NCBI GenBank assembly: GCA_036873135.1
Contig: JAPTYO010000007.1
Coordinates: 19,388,763 to 19,452,762, forward strand
Direction: 5' to 3'
Length of the DNA: 64,000 bases
Source: Clarkia xantiana subsp. parviflora
Taxonomy: Eukaryota > Streptophyta > Magnoliopsida > Myrtales > Onagraceae
Shown: one piece after another, positions 49,277 through 62,200 of the stretch
Layout of the letters: every line of letters begins with the position of its first letter
Position numbering within the stretch: the first letter of the stretch is position 1
Translations under genes and position numbers: made by a program
Notes under the pieces: model-generated
Seen by the model: the letters and a program-made list of their open reading frames with translations, nothing else
The model's database searches: none
Told to the model about the DNA's origin: nothing

Positions 49277-52200
49277 TCAAATACCGGTAGAAACTGGCTT
49301 CCCTTGATGCTGCAAAATTTGCATCAATGGCCAAAAAATATCAGTTTTCTGGAAACCCGGAGATGCCTGCAAAAAAAAAAAAAAAAAAAAAAAAAACAAA
49401 ATCATTTGCATTAGACAAGAATATTTCATAAATTGAGCAGGGCTTCTTCCAGTATCATTACTACCTCCACAATGAAGTGTGCCCAGTTACTATCTGCTCG
49501 GTTCTCAATGCTACCCTTCAAGATGGTGAGATCTAAGCGCCCAATCACTTGAGCAATCTCTAAAAACTGCCCTTGCTCATCACATAGCATCTGTTCTTGG
49601 AATACTTCAAATTTAGATACCTAATGATGATTCAATGGAGAAAAACAAAATGCAAGGGAGAAAGAGTAGACACCTCTATAAGCAAGTGTCCTGGGCATTC
49701 ATCAATATCTTCCACAATGATAGGGTATACCTGGAACTCAGTTCCAAAATCAAAGATGTGACTCTTTCCTTTCTGCTGATCATCTTCGATGCCAAGGGTT
49801 CTCCCAATCTTAGGTTTACTTCCCTACAATTAGATCAGTTTAAACAGATTTAGAGTTCAAAGGTCAATGTTTTGCACCACTGCTACATCTTTTTTGAATG
49901 AACTGAATTGACTGTCATGAGTTTTATTAAAGCTCTTTGATTCGATAATTTTTTTTATTTATCTATCGTACAACATCTGGGATGAATATTTATTTCCTAC
50001 TAGCATGTTTCATAATAGTTGTTATATGTTATGGACAATATATTGCAAGCAAGAACAATCCAAAATGAATATCTGCAAGATACGAAAAAGAAAAGTCGAT
50101 AATTATGTTGTAGGTGGAAATCATCAATAGATGAGATAGGATTGGATACCTTTGGAGGCAAGCAATTTCTTATTCGTTCTGCCTGATTTGTTACACCTCT
50201 CAGGAAACCCATGTGCTTTATGGTTCGATCTAGAAGAGCATCAATGCTACACTGAAATCATCATTGTGGAAAACATATCAGTCGTAAGTAATAACTATGT
50301 CAAGTGTCAACAAAGACCTAGTCTTTGGTACTAACCTTGGAACTATTAGGGACAAGTTCTCGAAGTTCCTTCACTCTGTCCTGAATCAGCTGTCTGTCCC
50401 TTGGTCTTGGCTTCTGGTTCTGGCTATCACCTGTTCTGCCCTTTCTTTTTCTACCATTCAATTTGTTCTTTACATCCTTTGCCTGTTTGGGAGAGCAACC
50501 ATCTTGCTGCACCTTATCACTCAAAGTAGTGAGCATGCTCTTGGAAGTAGCTGGAATTGAAGTTTTGGTAGAAGAAGTTCCACATTCTACAGCAGCTTCA
50601 ACTTTAGTCGGCACTTTTGCATCAGTAACAAATTCAACATCTAATGCGGTTATGGTTGGTTTGAGATCCTCACAACTGATGGGTGAACAATCATCCATAC
50701 TGCCATACATGTTACAGATGGCAGCTTCTAAGAGACCTTCAGCACCATCCCGGACATGGAAATCCCCAAGGTCCAGAGTAGATTGCTCCATGCTATCAAA
50801 AAGTTCTTGACTGTCAATCAAATGAAAATCTTGATTGCAAGTAAAGCAGGAGTTGCTGGGAAGATCTTCGATAGAGAGATACTCATCTTCCATAAATCCA
50901 TGAATTTGAGTACTTAAAGCTGGTCCATGGGTCACAGAGCTAAATAAGTTGCTTATATTTTCAAATCCCATCTCTGCAGCGCCCTCTTCCTCATTTTTAC
51001 ATGTACCTGCAGTAATGTTTCTGGTATCATCGAACTGCCCTACACTAGGGTAAAACTTATCAGTGAGACTGAAGTCAGTGTACTTGGAAAAGCCTGACAA
51101 GTCTTCACTCAGACCAAATGCTAAGAACTGGTTGCTCTGCAGAACCTCCAACTGGGTTGATGCTGAAGATTGTTTCGTGTGAATGAACTCTACAGGAAGA
51201 CCTAAAAATGAAACCGTATCATTATTTGCTACTGCATCTACCAAAACATTAGGCAGAGCTAAAGGTGGATCAAATGCTAACATATGACATGCATTTGTAT
51301 TCACACTATACTCAGACACTTCTGATAGCGGTTCATCCAAAGGGTTGCAAATTAGAGTTGATGGGTCATCCAATTCTTCCATGAAGGACGATAGCACATT
51401 CAATGGTGCATGCAATGGATCATTATTCTTTGATGCGGAAAATGATGAAGTGCCAGAAACAACTCGATATGAATAGTATCTCTCTTTCATACGATCAGAA
51501 ATTGTTGTATCTTCACCAACCTAAGGTTTTCAAAGTCAAAAGATTAGGCAAAAGGATCGATGTTGATGAACCTTAGCTTTGACAGGTAGGCGAGAGTGCA
51601 TTGAGACATACCACTTCCAATGAACCAAGTTGCAGGACCCCGTGTGGAAGAACAGGTACCAGCAAAACAGTCTGCAGAATACATTCACGGATAATTAATA
51701 GCAATTCTACTAGGATGTCATGCCATAAAAAACCTAGCGTCTTGGAGTTTGAACCATTGAAAAATCGTTAACTCATATAAAGATTAAACTCTACTATGGA
51801 CCGATAAAGTGGAAATGGGAAATTTGATACCTTCATTCCCGCCGAGAACAGAGATATCCATTCGTCTGGAAACTGTGTGTGGTTAAATGAGATCAGAATC
51901 TGCAAACCAAAATACTTTTCTTGTTGAAAAACAATTGAGAAGCTCCAATAATTAGACACGCACCTCAGAGAAGCTGAACTGATTTGTAGCTGGAATATAA
52001 TCGGGATACATCCAGTAGTCATTGCCTGTACATGCTGCTTCCCCGACAAGCCTAGTGAATGAAAATATTCAGTCAGCATATAGCAAGTTTCTTACTCAAA
52101 GGATATTTTTTTTTTCTTTTAGGCAAGCTGAGAGTCAAGATAGCATTTTAAATAATGTTCTAAACTAATAATAGATTAAAAAAAGTTAGTTACTAAGACA

Positions 52201-53199
52201 TCACTATCTGTGAACAATTCCATGCAGGTTAGCTTGGTTAACTATTATTAAGAGACGGCCATTCAAAGAACAAAGGACTGCTTCAAACAAAAATCGAGGA
52301 TTTCAAGTTTAATTTAGCAAGAGAACTGATAGAATAGAATCTCAAAACAAGTTGATCAGTATCTAGATAACATATAGACATTTTGAGCACTGATACTCCT
52401 CTATAATAAACTAATACTGTTTAATTTGCTTAAAGCCACCACTGCAGAATTGTAGTGAGGAATGCATACCCTTCTCCAACTGCATATTGCTGGCAAGACA
52501 TATCAGCTACGAGACGTTCAATATCATATTGATCTGCACATCCATAGAACAAGTTGGATTCATCACAAAACGGTGCGTAGCTTGGCCCATCAAAATATAG
52601 CATGTCTGACAGGTTCTCTGTTCTCGTTCTATGCTTTGGAAGGTCAAAGTACCCATCTTCCCAAGACAAGAACCTGAAACAATTGATAGAACAAGGTATG
52701 AGATATACTTTTCATTTCCAGCTAATCTCCCTATTCGCGATGCCAATATGACAAATTAAACATCTGAGGTGGAGATTCAAAATTTCCATGCAATAACAGA
52801 AGAGAACTCAACATATTGAAATACCAAAAAAATTCGAACAGGATCTAAAGTCTAAACATAATAGTTGTTCCTCACAGTGATAAATATGTGTCTGGTTACT
52901 GAAACTATGACTTTTTTTCGGATGGCAGTCGATTAACAAGGCAACCAAAATCTTTTCAACATAAATGACAACAATCTCACAAACACGGCATTTTTACACC
53001 TACTAATGAATGAAACTTGCAACATATCAATATGAGATGACCATCAAACCAAACTTGGTTAATGAAAAGATGTTTGATATTAAACGTGGCACAAAACTTA
53101 CTTAGGATATTGATGTCTAAGCTTCCAAAACACCGCATAATTCCAACCATAATTGGTGCAGAGAGACTTAAGCAACTGTCTTAAAGCAGTACTTCCCAT
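49277..53199 (-). CDS. LONESOME HIGHWAY-like bHLH transcription factor, ten exons
   Basis: Exons on the minus strand: 53102-53199, 52470-52673, 51964-52051, 51831-51899, 51612-51671, 50336-51520, 50150-50251, 49674-49823, 49465-49590, 49277-49366. All junctions are GT-AG and keep frame, giving 723 residues. The N-terminus MGSTALRQLLKSLCTNYGWN, then FLSWEDGYFD and GLVGEAACTGN, is the GAF-like bHLH-MYC/LHW N-domain. The large exon is acidic and serine-rich. The bHLH spans the exon 6/7 boundary: PRPRDRQLIQDRVKELRELV, then CSIDALLDRTIKHMGFL. The C-terminal part (FQVYPIIVEDI, MLCDEQGQFLEIAQVI, LTILKGSIE) is ACT-like. LHW-type proteins pair with TMO5-type bHLH partners to control vascular cell divisions; by its leader ORF it may be closer to the EMB1444/bHLH155 branch. 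A 26-A run sits just before the last exon on the plus strand, so it is the polypyrimidine tract. Confidence 0.95.
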
Positions 53200-53277
53200 G
53201 CGTTGACTTTTGCAAAAACTAGTAATACTATTTAGAAAACAACACAATTATCAGCTAACAAACGACACAAACCTCCC

Positions 53278-53376
53278 CTAGCTTCCAAAGTAGGAGCTTC
53301 GCCCAGCTTGCTTGATGCGGAGCCCTTTTCTTCGCTTCATCAGCACTACTGAAAGCCCTAGCAACCAGAACGCCAT
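53278..53376 (-). CDS. upstream ORF in the leader of the LHW-like gene (32 aa)
   Basis: On the minus strand an ATG at 53376 opens a 32-codon frame ending with TAG at 53278-53280, 78 nt before the main start. The peptide begins MAFWLLGLSVVLM, continues KRRKGLRIKQAG and ends RSSYFGS: hydrophobic N-terminal half, very basic middle, no low complexity. From memory, Arabidopsis bHLH155 (same family) carries a conserved-peptide uORF (CPuORF7); I infer that this is its counterpart. Conserved uORFs usually repress translation of the main frame. Conservation cannot be shown from one sequence. Confidence 0.75.
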   Translation of the reverse strand: MAFWLLGLSVVLMKRRKGLRIKQAGRSSYFGS

Positions 53377-53450
53377 GGATTGCTTTTTAGAAGTAACTGC
53401 TCAATTGACTGATAAAATTGGCAAACTAAAATAGTAGGGAGTGGCCGAGT

Positions 53451-53662
53451 ATCGTGAAATAAAGGGACAGTTATCCAAGGTGGCTTGTATAGAAATGGAA
53501 TTTCGAAGCCCTAAGAGACACCAAACCAACGGATTAACGAAGAAGAGTATAATTGACGGTGACTGAATGTCGTCAAATAAAGGAACAGTTATCAATGGCG
53601 GCTTCTACAGAAATGGAATTTCGAAGCCATAAGAGACACCCAACGGCGGATTAACGAAGAAG
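53451..53662 (-). repeat. 118-bp tandem duplication upstream of the bHLH gene
   Basis: Two copies (about 53451-53545 and 53570-53662) share AGAAATGGAATTTCGAAGCC, TAAGAGACACC and GGATTAACGAAGAAG with few differences. They lie just upstream of the uORF, in the leader, an intron of the leader or the proximal promoter. Confidence 0.85.
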
Positions 53663-53670
53663 TCTGAATC

Positions 53671-54865
53671 CAAATAAGATTCTGAAAGACAAATAAGACG
53701 AAATCAGAATTGGAATGTGGCAAAGTCAAAGAGAGTTGAGACGTTCAGATTCGTTGGCCTCCATTTTCAGCAACAAAAAAAAACGGTGCCTTGCTTAGCA
53801 GAACTTCGAAAGCAGATTCACCTCTCCTCTCTCAGTGTGATCTCTCACTTTCTCTCTGCAACGGAATAATGGAAAGCAAGACTAATGCTGAACCCTCCAT
53901 TTTATAAACTCACGCCCGCCACCGCTAACTGTTAAGGCAGTTAACTAACAGGCTGTCAAGTGTAGGTCCATTTCCCCCCTGCCACATTATTCTTAATTTT
54001 TTATATGGTAAATTTGGCTACTTTTATTTGACCATCTATATAGATTTATATTTATTGATAAATAGTACAAATTCCAAAATAAAATTTTGAGGAATAACGA
54101 ATTGTGAGTGTAATATGTCATTCCCTCACAATTATTGATATATTGGAATTCTTTTTCGGAATTTGTATAATTTCTGATATTTATTTAGTTCGAGGAGGTC
54201 CCCTGCAGTATTTTACTTTTGGTATTAGACTACAGTAATTTTAGATAAATTTAATTATTTTCTAACTTTAGTTCTATATATTGTATTTTATTTAACATTT
54301 TCTGGTTTTATTTTTTATTTTATTTTTTTTCTTTAGTTTTGTTTTGGTTCCATGACAAAAATATATCACAAAAATCGACAAGGTTGAGCGAATGGGTGAT
54401 TAATCATTAATTTGCAAAACTTTGACAGGGAAACATGACCAATACATTCAAGTTGAGAATTTGCACGAAATTTAGAATAGTTGACATAAATTTGCTAACT
54501 TTTCATAAATATATATATACACGTCACTATCTAGCTACGCAATTTTATTTTGACCGCACATTATTCAATAGTTTACGATTCTAGATTAGCCACTTAAAAA
54601 ATGAATGAAGAAATAACGTGTAAACAAAACATGTGGCGCTAATGAAAATAAACATAAACCACACCAACCAATAAAATGCTGCCGACAGCACGTAGAGAGA
54701 GGTGTGAATCAACCAGAAAGGAGAATCAAACACTCCCACTTAAAAATCATATATATTTGTAATCTGTCGCATGATAGCAAAAATAAAATAACATTATAGG
54801 TTACTTGTCTAAACAGAACTTACTATCGTGTACCTATAATAGAAATTTGCCCCAAAAAAAAAACT

Positions 54866-54903
<38 letters not shown>

Positions 54904-55974
54904 CACCATAAATTTTTCTGTTTATTTAACCTTTAATTATCAACATAAGCATTTGATATTGAATAACCACCACACAGCAGTATCTCATTATTTATATATT
55001 TAATGTAATAATAAATTGTCTTTTCACTTATATATTTTACATTATTACATTAAAATAGCATAAAAGTGTCATAAACTACGTAGTACGTACTTTAACTTAC
55101 ACCAAAAGGTAAATTATAATGCGTATCGATTCAAACCATCCCTTATAATATTTGATTGATAGCACTACAGTTGTGCTTTTTCGGCCTCGGCTTTAGGTAG
55201 CTAGGTTAATAAAATAGTCAAAGATGATTAAAATAGTACCAAAAGGCAAGTTGGATTAAATTATAGCAAGATTCACTCCCATGCGGCAACAAGCAGGCGT
55301 TTCATTTCTTGTTCGATCGCTTTCGCTCCCTAACTTCCACATAACTGACGCATACGCTTACGATTTTTCGCTGCCCAACAAAACTTGTCTGTCGTTTTTA
55401 AACAGTCCATCAACTCTGTCCAAAAGTTTAGATTATAAATAAGTATATATGAGTAGGAAAGCACATATAATATACAGCCTAAAAGTCTAATTAATTAAAT
55501 TAATGAATTGTAAGTTTTTCCCTATTTTTATATGTCTACACCAACTCATGTATATCATACACACTAACAACTAGTGCTCTAGTGATGGTTGATGAAGTCA
55601 GATTATATTGATGATCCTGAATCTGCAAGTGAATATTTTAACTTGATTAGGGCTATAGCTAGCTAGCCAGATCCAGGAAATAGATACGGTTTATTGGCTT
55701 TGTGATATTGTTGCTCACGTAGCTAGTTAGAACCACAACATGTCGGGCACCAATTATTCCGTTGACTTGGGAATCGTAATGTAACTCTAGAATCTCTTGT
55801 TTTGACCACGCTTGGTTGAACGGCTATTCCAATTCATCAAAGATGTATATCATCATCATGACAAAAAAAAGTGCACAGCGAAGAAAATCACTTTTTGCAA
55901 ATTCTTATAAATCTAGTTAAAGAGTTTTGTTTCCCTTGAAAAATAGCATTTAGAAATTGTTGAATTGTTTTATT
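53671..55974. other. promoter side of the bHLH gene, then AT-rich intergenic DNA
   Basis: 53750-53900 is pyrimidine-rich on the plus strand (TCTCTCTCAGTG..., CTCTCAC), typical of a plant leader or proximal promoter read from the minus strand. No gene was recognised beyond 53900. Confidence 0.4.
54869..54902 (+). repeat. (ATA)n trinucleotide microsatellite
   Basis: About 11 uninterrupted trinucleotide units. Confidence 0.95.
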
Positions 55975-56077
55975 CTCGTAGGGTGTCTTCCCTCCCAAGG
56001 AGACGTCTTCGGCGAGTTTCGACCTCGGGTCGCCCACGGGAACGCAACTTGCTTTACCAGTTGGTCCAACCAATCTT
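55975..56077 (-). mobile_element. tRNA-derived SINE fragment
   Basis: On the minus strand TTGGACCAACTGGTAAAGC (A-box-like, about 56051-56069) is followed 30-40 nt later by GAGGTCGAAACTC (B-box-like, 56014-56026), with GTGGGCGACCC between them. This is the layout and wording of tRNA-related heads of plant SINEs. The tail may run to the T-rich stretch near 55863, but no target duplication was found, so only the head is annotated. Confidence 0.55.
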
Positions 56078-56103
56078 GGGTATATTTGGTAGTTGCTATA
56101 CAA

Positions 56104-57143
56104 CTATAATAATCTTTACTTATACCGGGTCAGCCCGTAATTAATAAAATATTTGTCGTGAATATTCATCCATTCTCGGGGCTCAATGGTGATTGAATTC
56201 AACATATCTGATTAAGAGATGAAACGTTGAATCGATACACTATTACATAGTTAGAAATCATTAATTTTAGTATAATGAATTACATTTGGCTCATGATGCA
56301 CACTATTTAATTGCTCATATTTCTAACTTTTAAGCTCCGGTTTCAACACTACCAAGATAAGCGTGCAGCATTGAGCAAAGAAGAAGCTTACATGTCCATC
56401 TTTGCTTCCTTTGTTGTTTCATATGTAGTAGTAATAAGCTTAATTAATACATCACTTGTTAATCATTTTCAAGGTCAAGTGAATTATTATACTTTATTAT
56501 ATATATTATTATATAAGTTAATGAGGTGCTGATGATACATGCATATACACAACTCACAACCGTATCGTCGCGTATCCACTAAAATAATCATACTTTAGCA
56601 ATATTAATTGTTTTTAGCAATATTGAATTAAGAATAGGTTTCATTGGCTGGGTTAGGAAAGAAATGTAACTAAGGCGGCCGAGGATGGTTAGGTATTTGT
56701 TAGATTTTTTATTTTTTCGCCAACAAAAAAGAATGGACTAGTACTGGCGACCCTAGCCCATTCCACTACGTAATGTTAAATTACTCGAAAGTTGAAATAC
56801 CATAATTATAGCATATATATTTTTTACCCATATATATTATAATCAACATAACTATAATTTATTATAGATATATTTGTTAGTACTATAATTATATACATAA
56901 CCTTGATTTTATATATAATTTTTTCAAAGCCCCGTAGTCAAACCGAAAGACGGGTGGATGAATTTGAGTGTTGGGCTGGCCAAAAAACTGGGTTTTGGGC
57001 CTGATGACACGTCACTTATATATTGGGCCCAAAACAATCTTGGGCTAATCAAATCGATGGGCTTATCTTCCTTAAAAGGAAAAGGTCGCATCTGAACTTA
57101 ATTTTCTCATGGATGGTTATAGGGTCAATATCAACAGAACAGC
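56104..57143. other. AT-rich intergenic DNA, no gene recognised
   Basis: No frame with protein-like content and no element ends were found. Confidence 0.4.
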
Positions 57144-57151
57144 ACTAGCAG

Positions 57152-58141
57152 TAGGGCTGGGCATGGTTCGGTTTTTGGCCGAACCGGTTCAGAACCGAAT
57201 CGGAACCAGATTTTAGGTTCAGTTGGTTTTCTATACCAGGTAAGAACCGAACCAGATTTTAGGTCCTAGAACCGAACCATAGGAGAACCGGTTTTGAACC
57301 TTTTTTTCATTTTTTTACTAAAATTCAAAATATACACTTTTTTTTTTTTACTAAAATTCAAAATATACAACCAATATAGAACTATACCTAAGTTAAGTTT
57401 CGAGTTCAAAACTAAACTCAATTGACTGTAGAACTGATATGAGCTAACATAATATATAATAACTATATATAAGTAAACAAATCTGCTATGACCACCTATA
57501 TATCCAATATGAACCAAACCCAAATAGTGAAGGATCTACCCTATGGGTGTAAACGATTCAAGCTACTCGTGAGCTTCTCGAGATCGGTTTGGTAGATATT
57601 CAAATTCGACTCGCTAAATTTCGAGTCGAGTTGAACTTTTTTTGATACCGAGTCGAGTTCGAGTTCACTTGTACTCGACTCGAGAGGCTCGCGAGCCTAA
57701 TCGAGCTTTTTTGTTTTGCATATTCGAGTCGAGTTCGAGTTTGAGTTTGAGTTTTTCGAGTTTTACGTAATAATATTATATATGTATATATTGAGTCGAG
57801 GAAGAGTTCGACCTCGAGCTAAGGCTCGGTCGAGTTCGAGCTCGAGTAAACTGAGTCGAGTCGAGCTTGTCGGATACTCGGCTTGTTTATAGCCCTTTAA
57901 TCTACCCAAAAAAAAAGATGCAAGAGTGTGTTACTATTTAACAATTTAGGCTTTATGTAATAAAAGTGGTTCTGAAAAACTGGTTCAAAACCGGTTCGGA
58001 ACCTGTTTTAAACCAGTTGAAAACCGCTCCATATATTCCTTATCAAAACCGAACCATTTAAGAACCGGTTCAGTCAGAACCGGTTTGTATTGGTTCGGTT
58101 CCGGTTTGGTTCGCCCGAACCGGTTTTTATGCCCAGCCCTA
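57152..58141. mobile_element. hAT-type element (TAGGGCTGGGCAT ends), host of a nested insertion
   Basis: TAGGGCTGGGCAT and ATGCCCAGCCCTA are perfect 13-bp inverted ends. Flanking 8-mers ACTAGCAG (57144-57151) and ACTAGCAC (58142-58149) match at 7 of 8 positions. Subterminal GAACCGGTTC-type motifs resemble those of the element at 6565-7448. The 990 bp include a separate 358-bp element; without it and one duplication copy the host is about 624 bp. No transposase. Confidence 0.9.
57542..57899. mobile_element. second hAT-type MITE nested in the 57152 element
   Basis: Its ends TATGGGTGTAAACGATTCAAG and GGCTTGTTTATAGCCCTTTA are imperfect inverted repeats, and it lies in an exact 8-bp duplication ATCTACCC (57534-57541 and 57900-57907). 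The interior is built of TCGAGTCGAG / CTCGACTCGA motifs unlike the surrounding GAACCGG motifs, so it is a different family. Confidence 0.88.
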
Positions 58142-58660
58142 ACTAGCACTATTGAGTATTGACTATACTGGCTTAATATTTAGAATAATTCTCACTCAGA
58201 TCATAAAAGATAAAATATAGATAATAAATATATTTTTATTCACAAGGTCTCAACTGTTATGAACCTCTGAAACGTGACATTTTTTTTTTGGCAAATGAAT
58301 TTGAGTATTTCGATATTTCGGATGTGACCTTTTCTTTTTATAAGGAAGGTAAGCCTTCGATTTGATTAGCCCAAGATTGCTTTGGGCCCAATCTTTTTTT
58401 GCCTTCGGATGTGGTCTCATTTTCCATTTTAAAAACGTGAAGTTTTCTTTTTACGTTCTACCTCGTCATAATTAAAGTCATTATCGGGCTACCAAAAAAA
58501 AGTTATTCGGATAGCATTTTGATGGAAGAGTCGGTAGATCATGCATTCCCCTACACTCCATTTTCTATTCCAAAAATAAATATTATTATTTACATTCATT
58601 CAATTATGGTTAAATTCATCTAATTTTTTTTTTTCCACTTAAAATTCATCTAATTAGGAT

Positions 58661-59250
58661 TTGTCCTAGGTCAAGCCCGTGTCAAACTTGGTCACATATG
58701 GTTTAAGAGACCATATCTGAGTCTTGACTCATGCGAGCCCCATGGCTCCGGTCACAACTCAATGACTCATTTTGGCTCAGATTCATGATAGATCAGGTAT
58801 GACACGGACTCGAAATCAGAGTGAGCATCCTAACTAGGTGAATCAAACTATATGTAAATGATAAGTCACACTTCGAATAGTTAAAGTTCCAATTAATAAT
58901 AATAAGTTAAAAGTCCTAAAAATCAGAACTCGTATTTACACCTAACTAGAATACTTGTCCTAGGTCAAGCCCGTGTCAGACTTGGTCACATATGGTTTAG
59001 GAGACCATCTCTAATACGAGTCTTGACCGGGGCGAGCCCTATGGCTTCCTTGCCCGATCAAAACTCTAAATCGGTCACGACTCAACGACTCATTTTGGCT
59101 CAAACTCATGCTAGACAGGGTCTCCCAGATCATATTTGACACGGACTCGGGGTTAGAGTGAGCCCCTAACTAGGTGAATCGAACTATATGTGAAGTCACA
59201 CTTTGAATAGTTAAAGTTCCAATTAAAAATAATAATAATTAAGTTAAAAA
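58661..59250 (+). repeat. two direct copies of a ~280-bp sequence
   Basis: Copies start with TTGTCCTAGGTCAAGCCCGT at 58661 and 58955 and share CTTGGTCACATATGGTTTA, ACTCATTTTGGCTCA, CTAACTAGGTGAATC and AATAGTTAAAGTTCCAATTA. Copy 2 has extra internal sequence near 59040-59075. No coding potential or element ends were seen. Confidence 0.85.
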
Positions 59251-62200
59251 AATCACAATTTATACTCTTACAATTAATTTTCCTTAAACACTATCTTTAC
59301 TCTCTTAATTAGCTTCCTTTTATCTTCGAGCATCAAAAGACGTAATATAAAAATAATTTCCCTAACAAACTACCTAATAAACTCAAATTCTTACAAATGA
59401 ATTAAGGAAAATGGGCTAAGGAATTTTAATGAAGGCTTGACATTAATGTATTTGTTATTGTTATATTAAATATGTGTTTGTTAATTATTCAACACAGGGA
59501 AAGATTATATTGTCCATTTCCTCACTTTGGAATTCACCTAACGTGCACGGCCACCGATAGATAAAATGCAAGGCACGCAGAATCATTAGCAGCAGAAGGG
59601 AAGGCTTCAAATTGGAGATCAAGACCTGCTTTGAAGCCAAACACACCCTTATTGGAACAAGAAAATGACCCATTGTTTTTGGATAAACCATTGGTGACCG
59701 TTGGATGTGGAGACTTCAACCAACTATATACGACTTATTAATGATCGCGATTGTTGGAGTTGGTATGAGGATGAGGCAAGCAATTGCTTATATTCTTCCC
59801 ATATTTATTTATTTTCTTTTTGTAGATTACAATTTATGTGTGACTCAAGTATCGTTTATGTTCGGAAAAAAGTATCGTTTATGTTACACGTAGAAGTTGG
59901 AAGACTTACAAAAATTTATATATATATATATATAGATTTAAATTTTATGAGTTTTTCAACTTCAATAGAAAGCAATATTTCAATTAAATAAATGTAAAGC
60001 ATATATATTTTAAGACCAGCAAAAAAGCTTCTCTCATATTCTCTTGTCGATTTTTTTAAATAAATAATATACTCGTCATTAACTCTCATGTTCTGTGGAA
60101 ATTAATGTAAAAAAATACTATAACATTTATGAAATTTTATTTTGTTCACAAATTAATTTATAATTAATATATATATATATATTAAAAGAATTTATATGTT
60201 TTATTCTTGATGATTAGTTTATTATATTAATGTAATTATATAAAAAATATTAAAAACTCTTCACATCTATTTTTATATAAAGAAAATATTTTATAAATAT
60301 GAGTATCATTGAAAAAGATATGCCTATTTAATTGCAATACATATGAAGTTCAAAAATATAGTAAAGACTAAAATTAAATAAACAAATATATCTATCAATA
60401 TTAAATACTATAAGTATGTTTAATGACGTATCATTTTCCGATGGTTTTTTTTTGCCAAAATTTTCGGTTGAGTTTTAAAACATAGAATTTTCAATTGTGT
60501 CACGTGGTAGAATATCGGGAATTGAGCTCATAATAAGATTTATAATTAATTTTAAACCTAAAAATCACCAATTGTTTATGTGTGTTATCTGAATTAATCA
60601 AGCATACCTATATTTCTTTAAATGTGGCCTAGAAGCTCTAGAGACTATGATTGATTTTAAACCACGAAATAATTGGTTTCATCAAGTACCATCATATATT
60701 TTGATCAAGTAGAATTACATTTCTTAACTACAAACAAAGTATTTTTTAAAATATGTTTATTATTAAATGGGAAAAAACCAATGTTGTTATTAAAGCTCCA
60801 TTTATATTATCAACGAAGACATTTCTTTTGTAGACGACTTTAAACAGTTCTCAAATCCTAATATGAAAAGTTGTATGCCAAAAAATATTGTACTTGTGTA
60901 AACCATGTTTACTTTAAATAGTGTTTTTTATACGAACAACCCAATCAAACACTCATATTGATGTTGATAATAATTATAATTAATTATCATGATTCATGAC
61001 ATGCGTTGCGCTTTGCGTAAAATTCTACTCAGGTGAAAACTTATATTGAAATATCATTTATCTGCACTTTGTGTGAAATTATTAAATTAATTAATATATA
61101 AAAAAATATATGCATCTTACTATTGATTAATTGTTTTTACATGTGTGTTTAAGTTAGAAATATATGATATCATATGTCGTTTGGAAGGTTTTCACCACTA
61201 ATTTCACAGGAAAAAATAAATATTAAATCAAAATAATGTTGAAAAAAGTTATACCTTTTCTTTATTATGATATATACAAGAAATAAAGAAATATGTTAAC
61301 ATATACTAAAATTATATAATATTACTTTGTGATGTGAATTAATATTGAATTTATCCTTCAACTCTTCATGAGTTGTATTACTACGTAGCCAAATGATATA
61401 TTATTATATTTATATTTTATAGGTCTCTTATTGGTTGATAACTAAATTAGATATATAATATTTAGATCGCATACAAAAACTAAATAGACATTCTGAATAC
61501 TGCACCAAATCTTCAACATTCCTCACTCTAAAACAACTTGCTACCCGACGGCAATTTGTATATACACGAACCAAAGGTTGCCCCATTGAAAACACTAAAA
61601 AATTAAGCATAGGGCCGACCAGACATTATTAGTTTAATATATATATATATATTATCAACAACCGCACATATATACCTTCCAACATAATTAAACAAGCATT
61701 ACTATGAAAATAAATAAAAATCATAAACTAGAAAGGTATATCGCAAAAACAAATATAAGCCTTGCTTATCTGTTTAATAAATAAATATCAAATTTTAGCG
61801 CGAGAAATCTTATATAAATCCCGACATAGATTACTGGATAGGATTGGGTGTTGATTCTAGAAAGGAATTGTACGTGTACCGGCCGATAGTTTATTTAAGG
61901 CAACGGTTCAGATAGAGCTTTCATTCATATACAGAGACTTTTCTGTGGAAATTTATTGAGTAAATAACATAATGTGATAGCGACTATATATATACAACAT
62001 ATTTTAAGGGTAATAATTACTTTACGATGATGTATAGTATAATTAAAGATTCATTGGAGGTCCAAATGACACGCTAATTAACACATATACGTGTACCTTA
62101 ATCGATATTATATATAGATATATTAGTTATTGTTCGCACGTGTCTCAAACAACACATCAAAAGAGCAACACATGTAACATGCATATAATTCACAATTAAA

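Noticed and set aside
50463..50810. 115-residue plus-strand frame
   Set aside because: It is the antisense shadow of the large coding exon of the bHLH gene.
52079..52469. Extension of the bHLH exon 2 frame beyond 52470
   Set aside because: It runs into intron sequence; the GT donor there and the in-phase exon at 51964-52051 give the conserved continuation.
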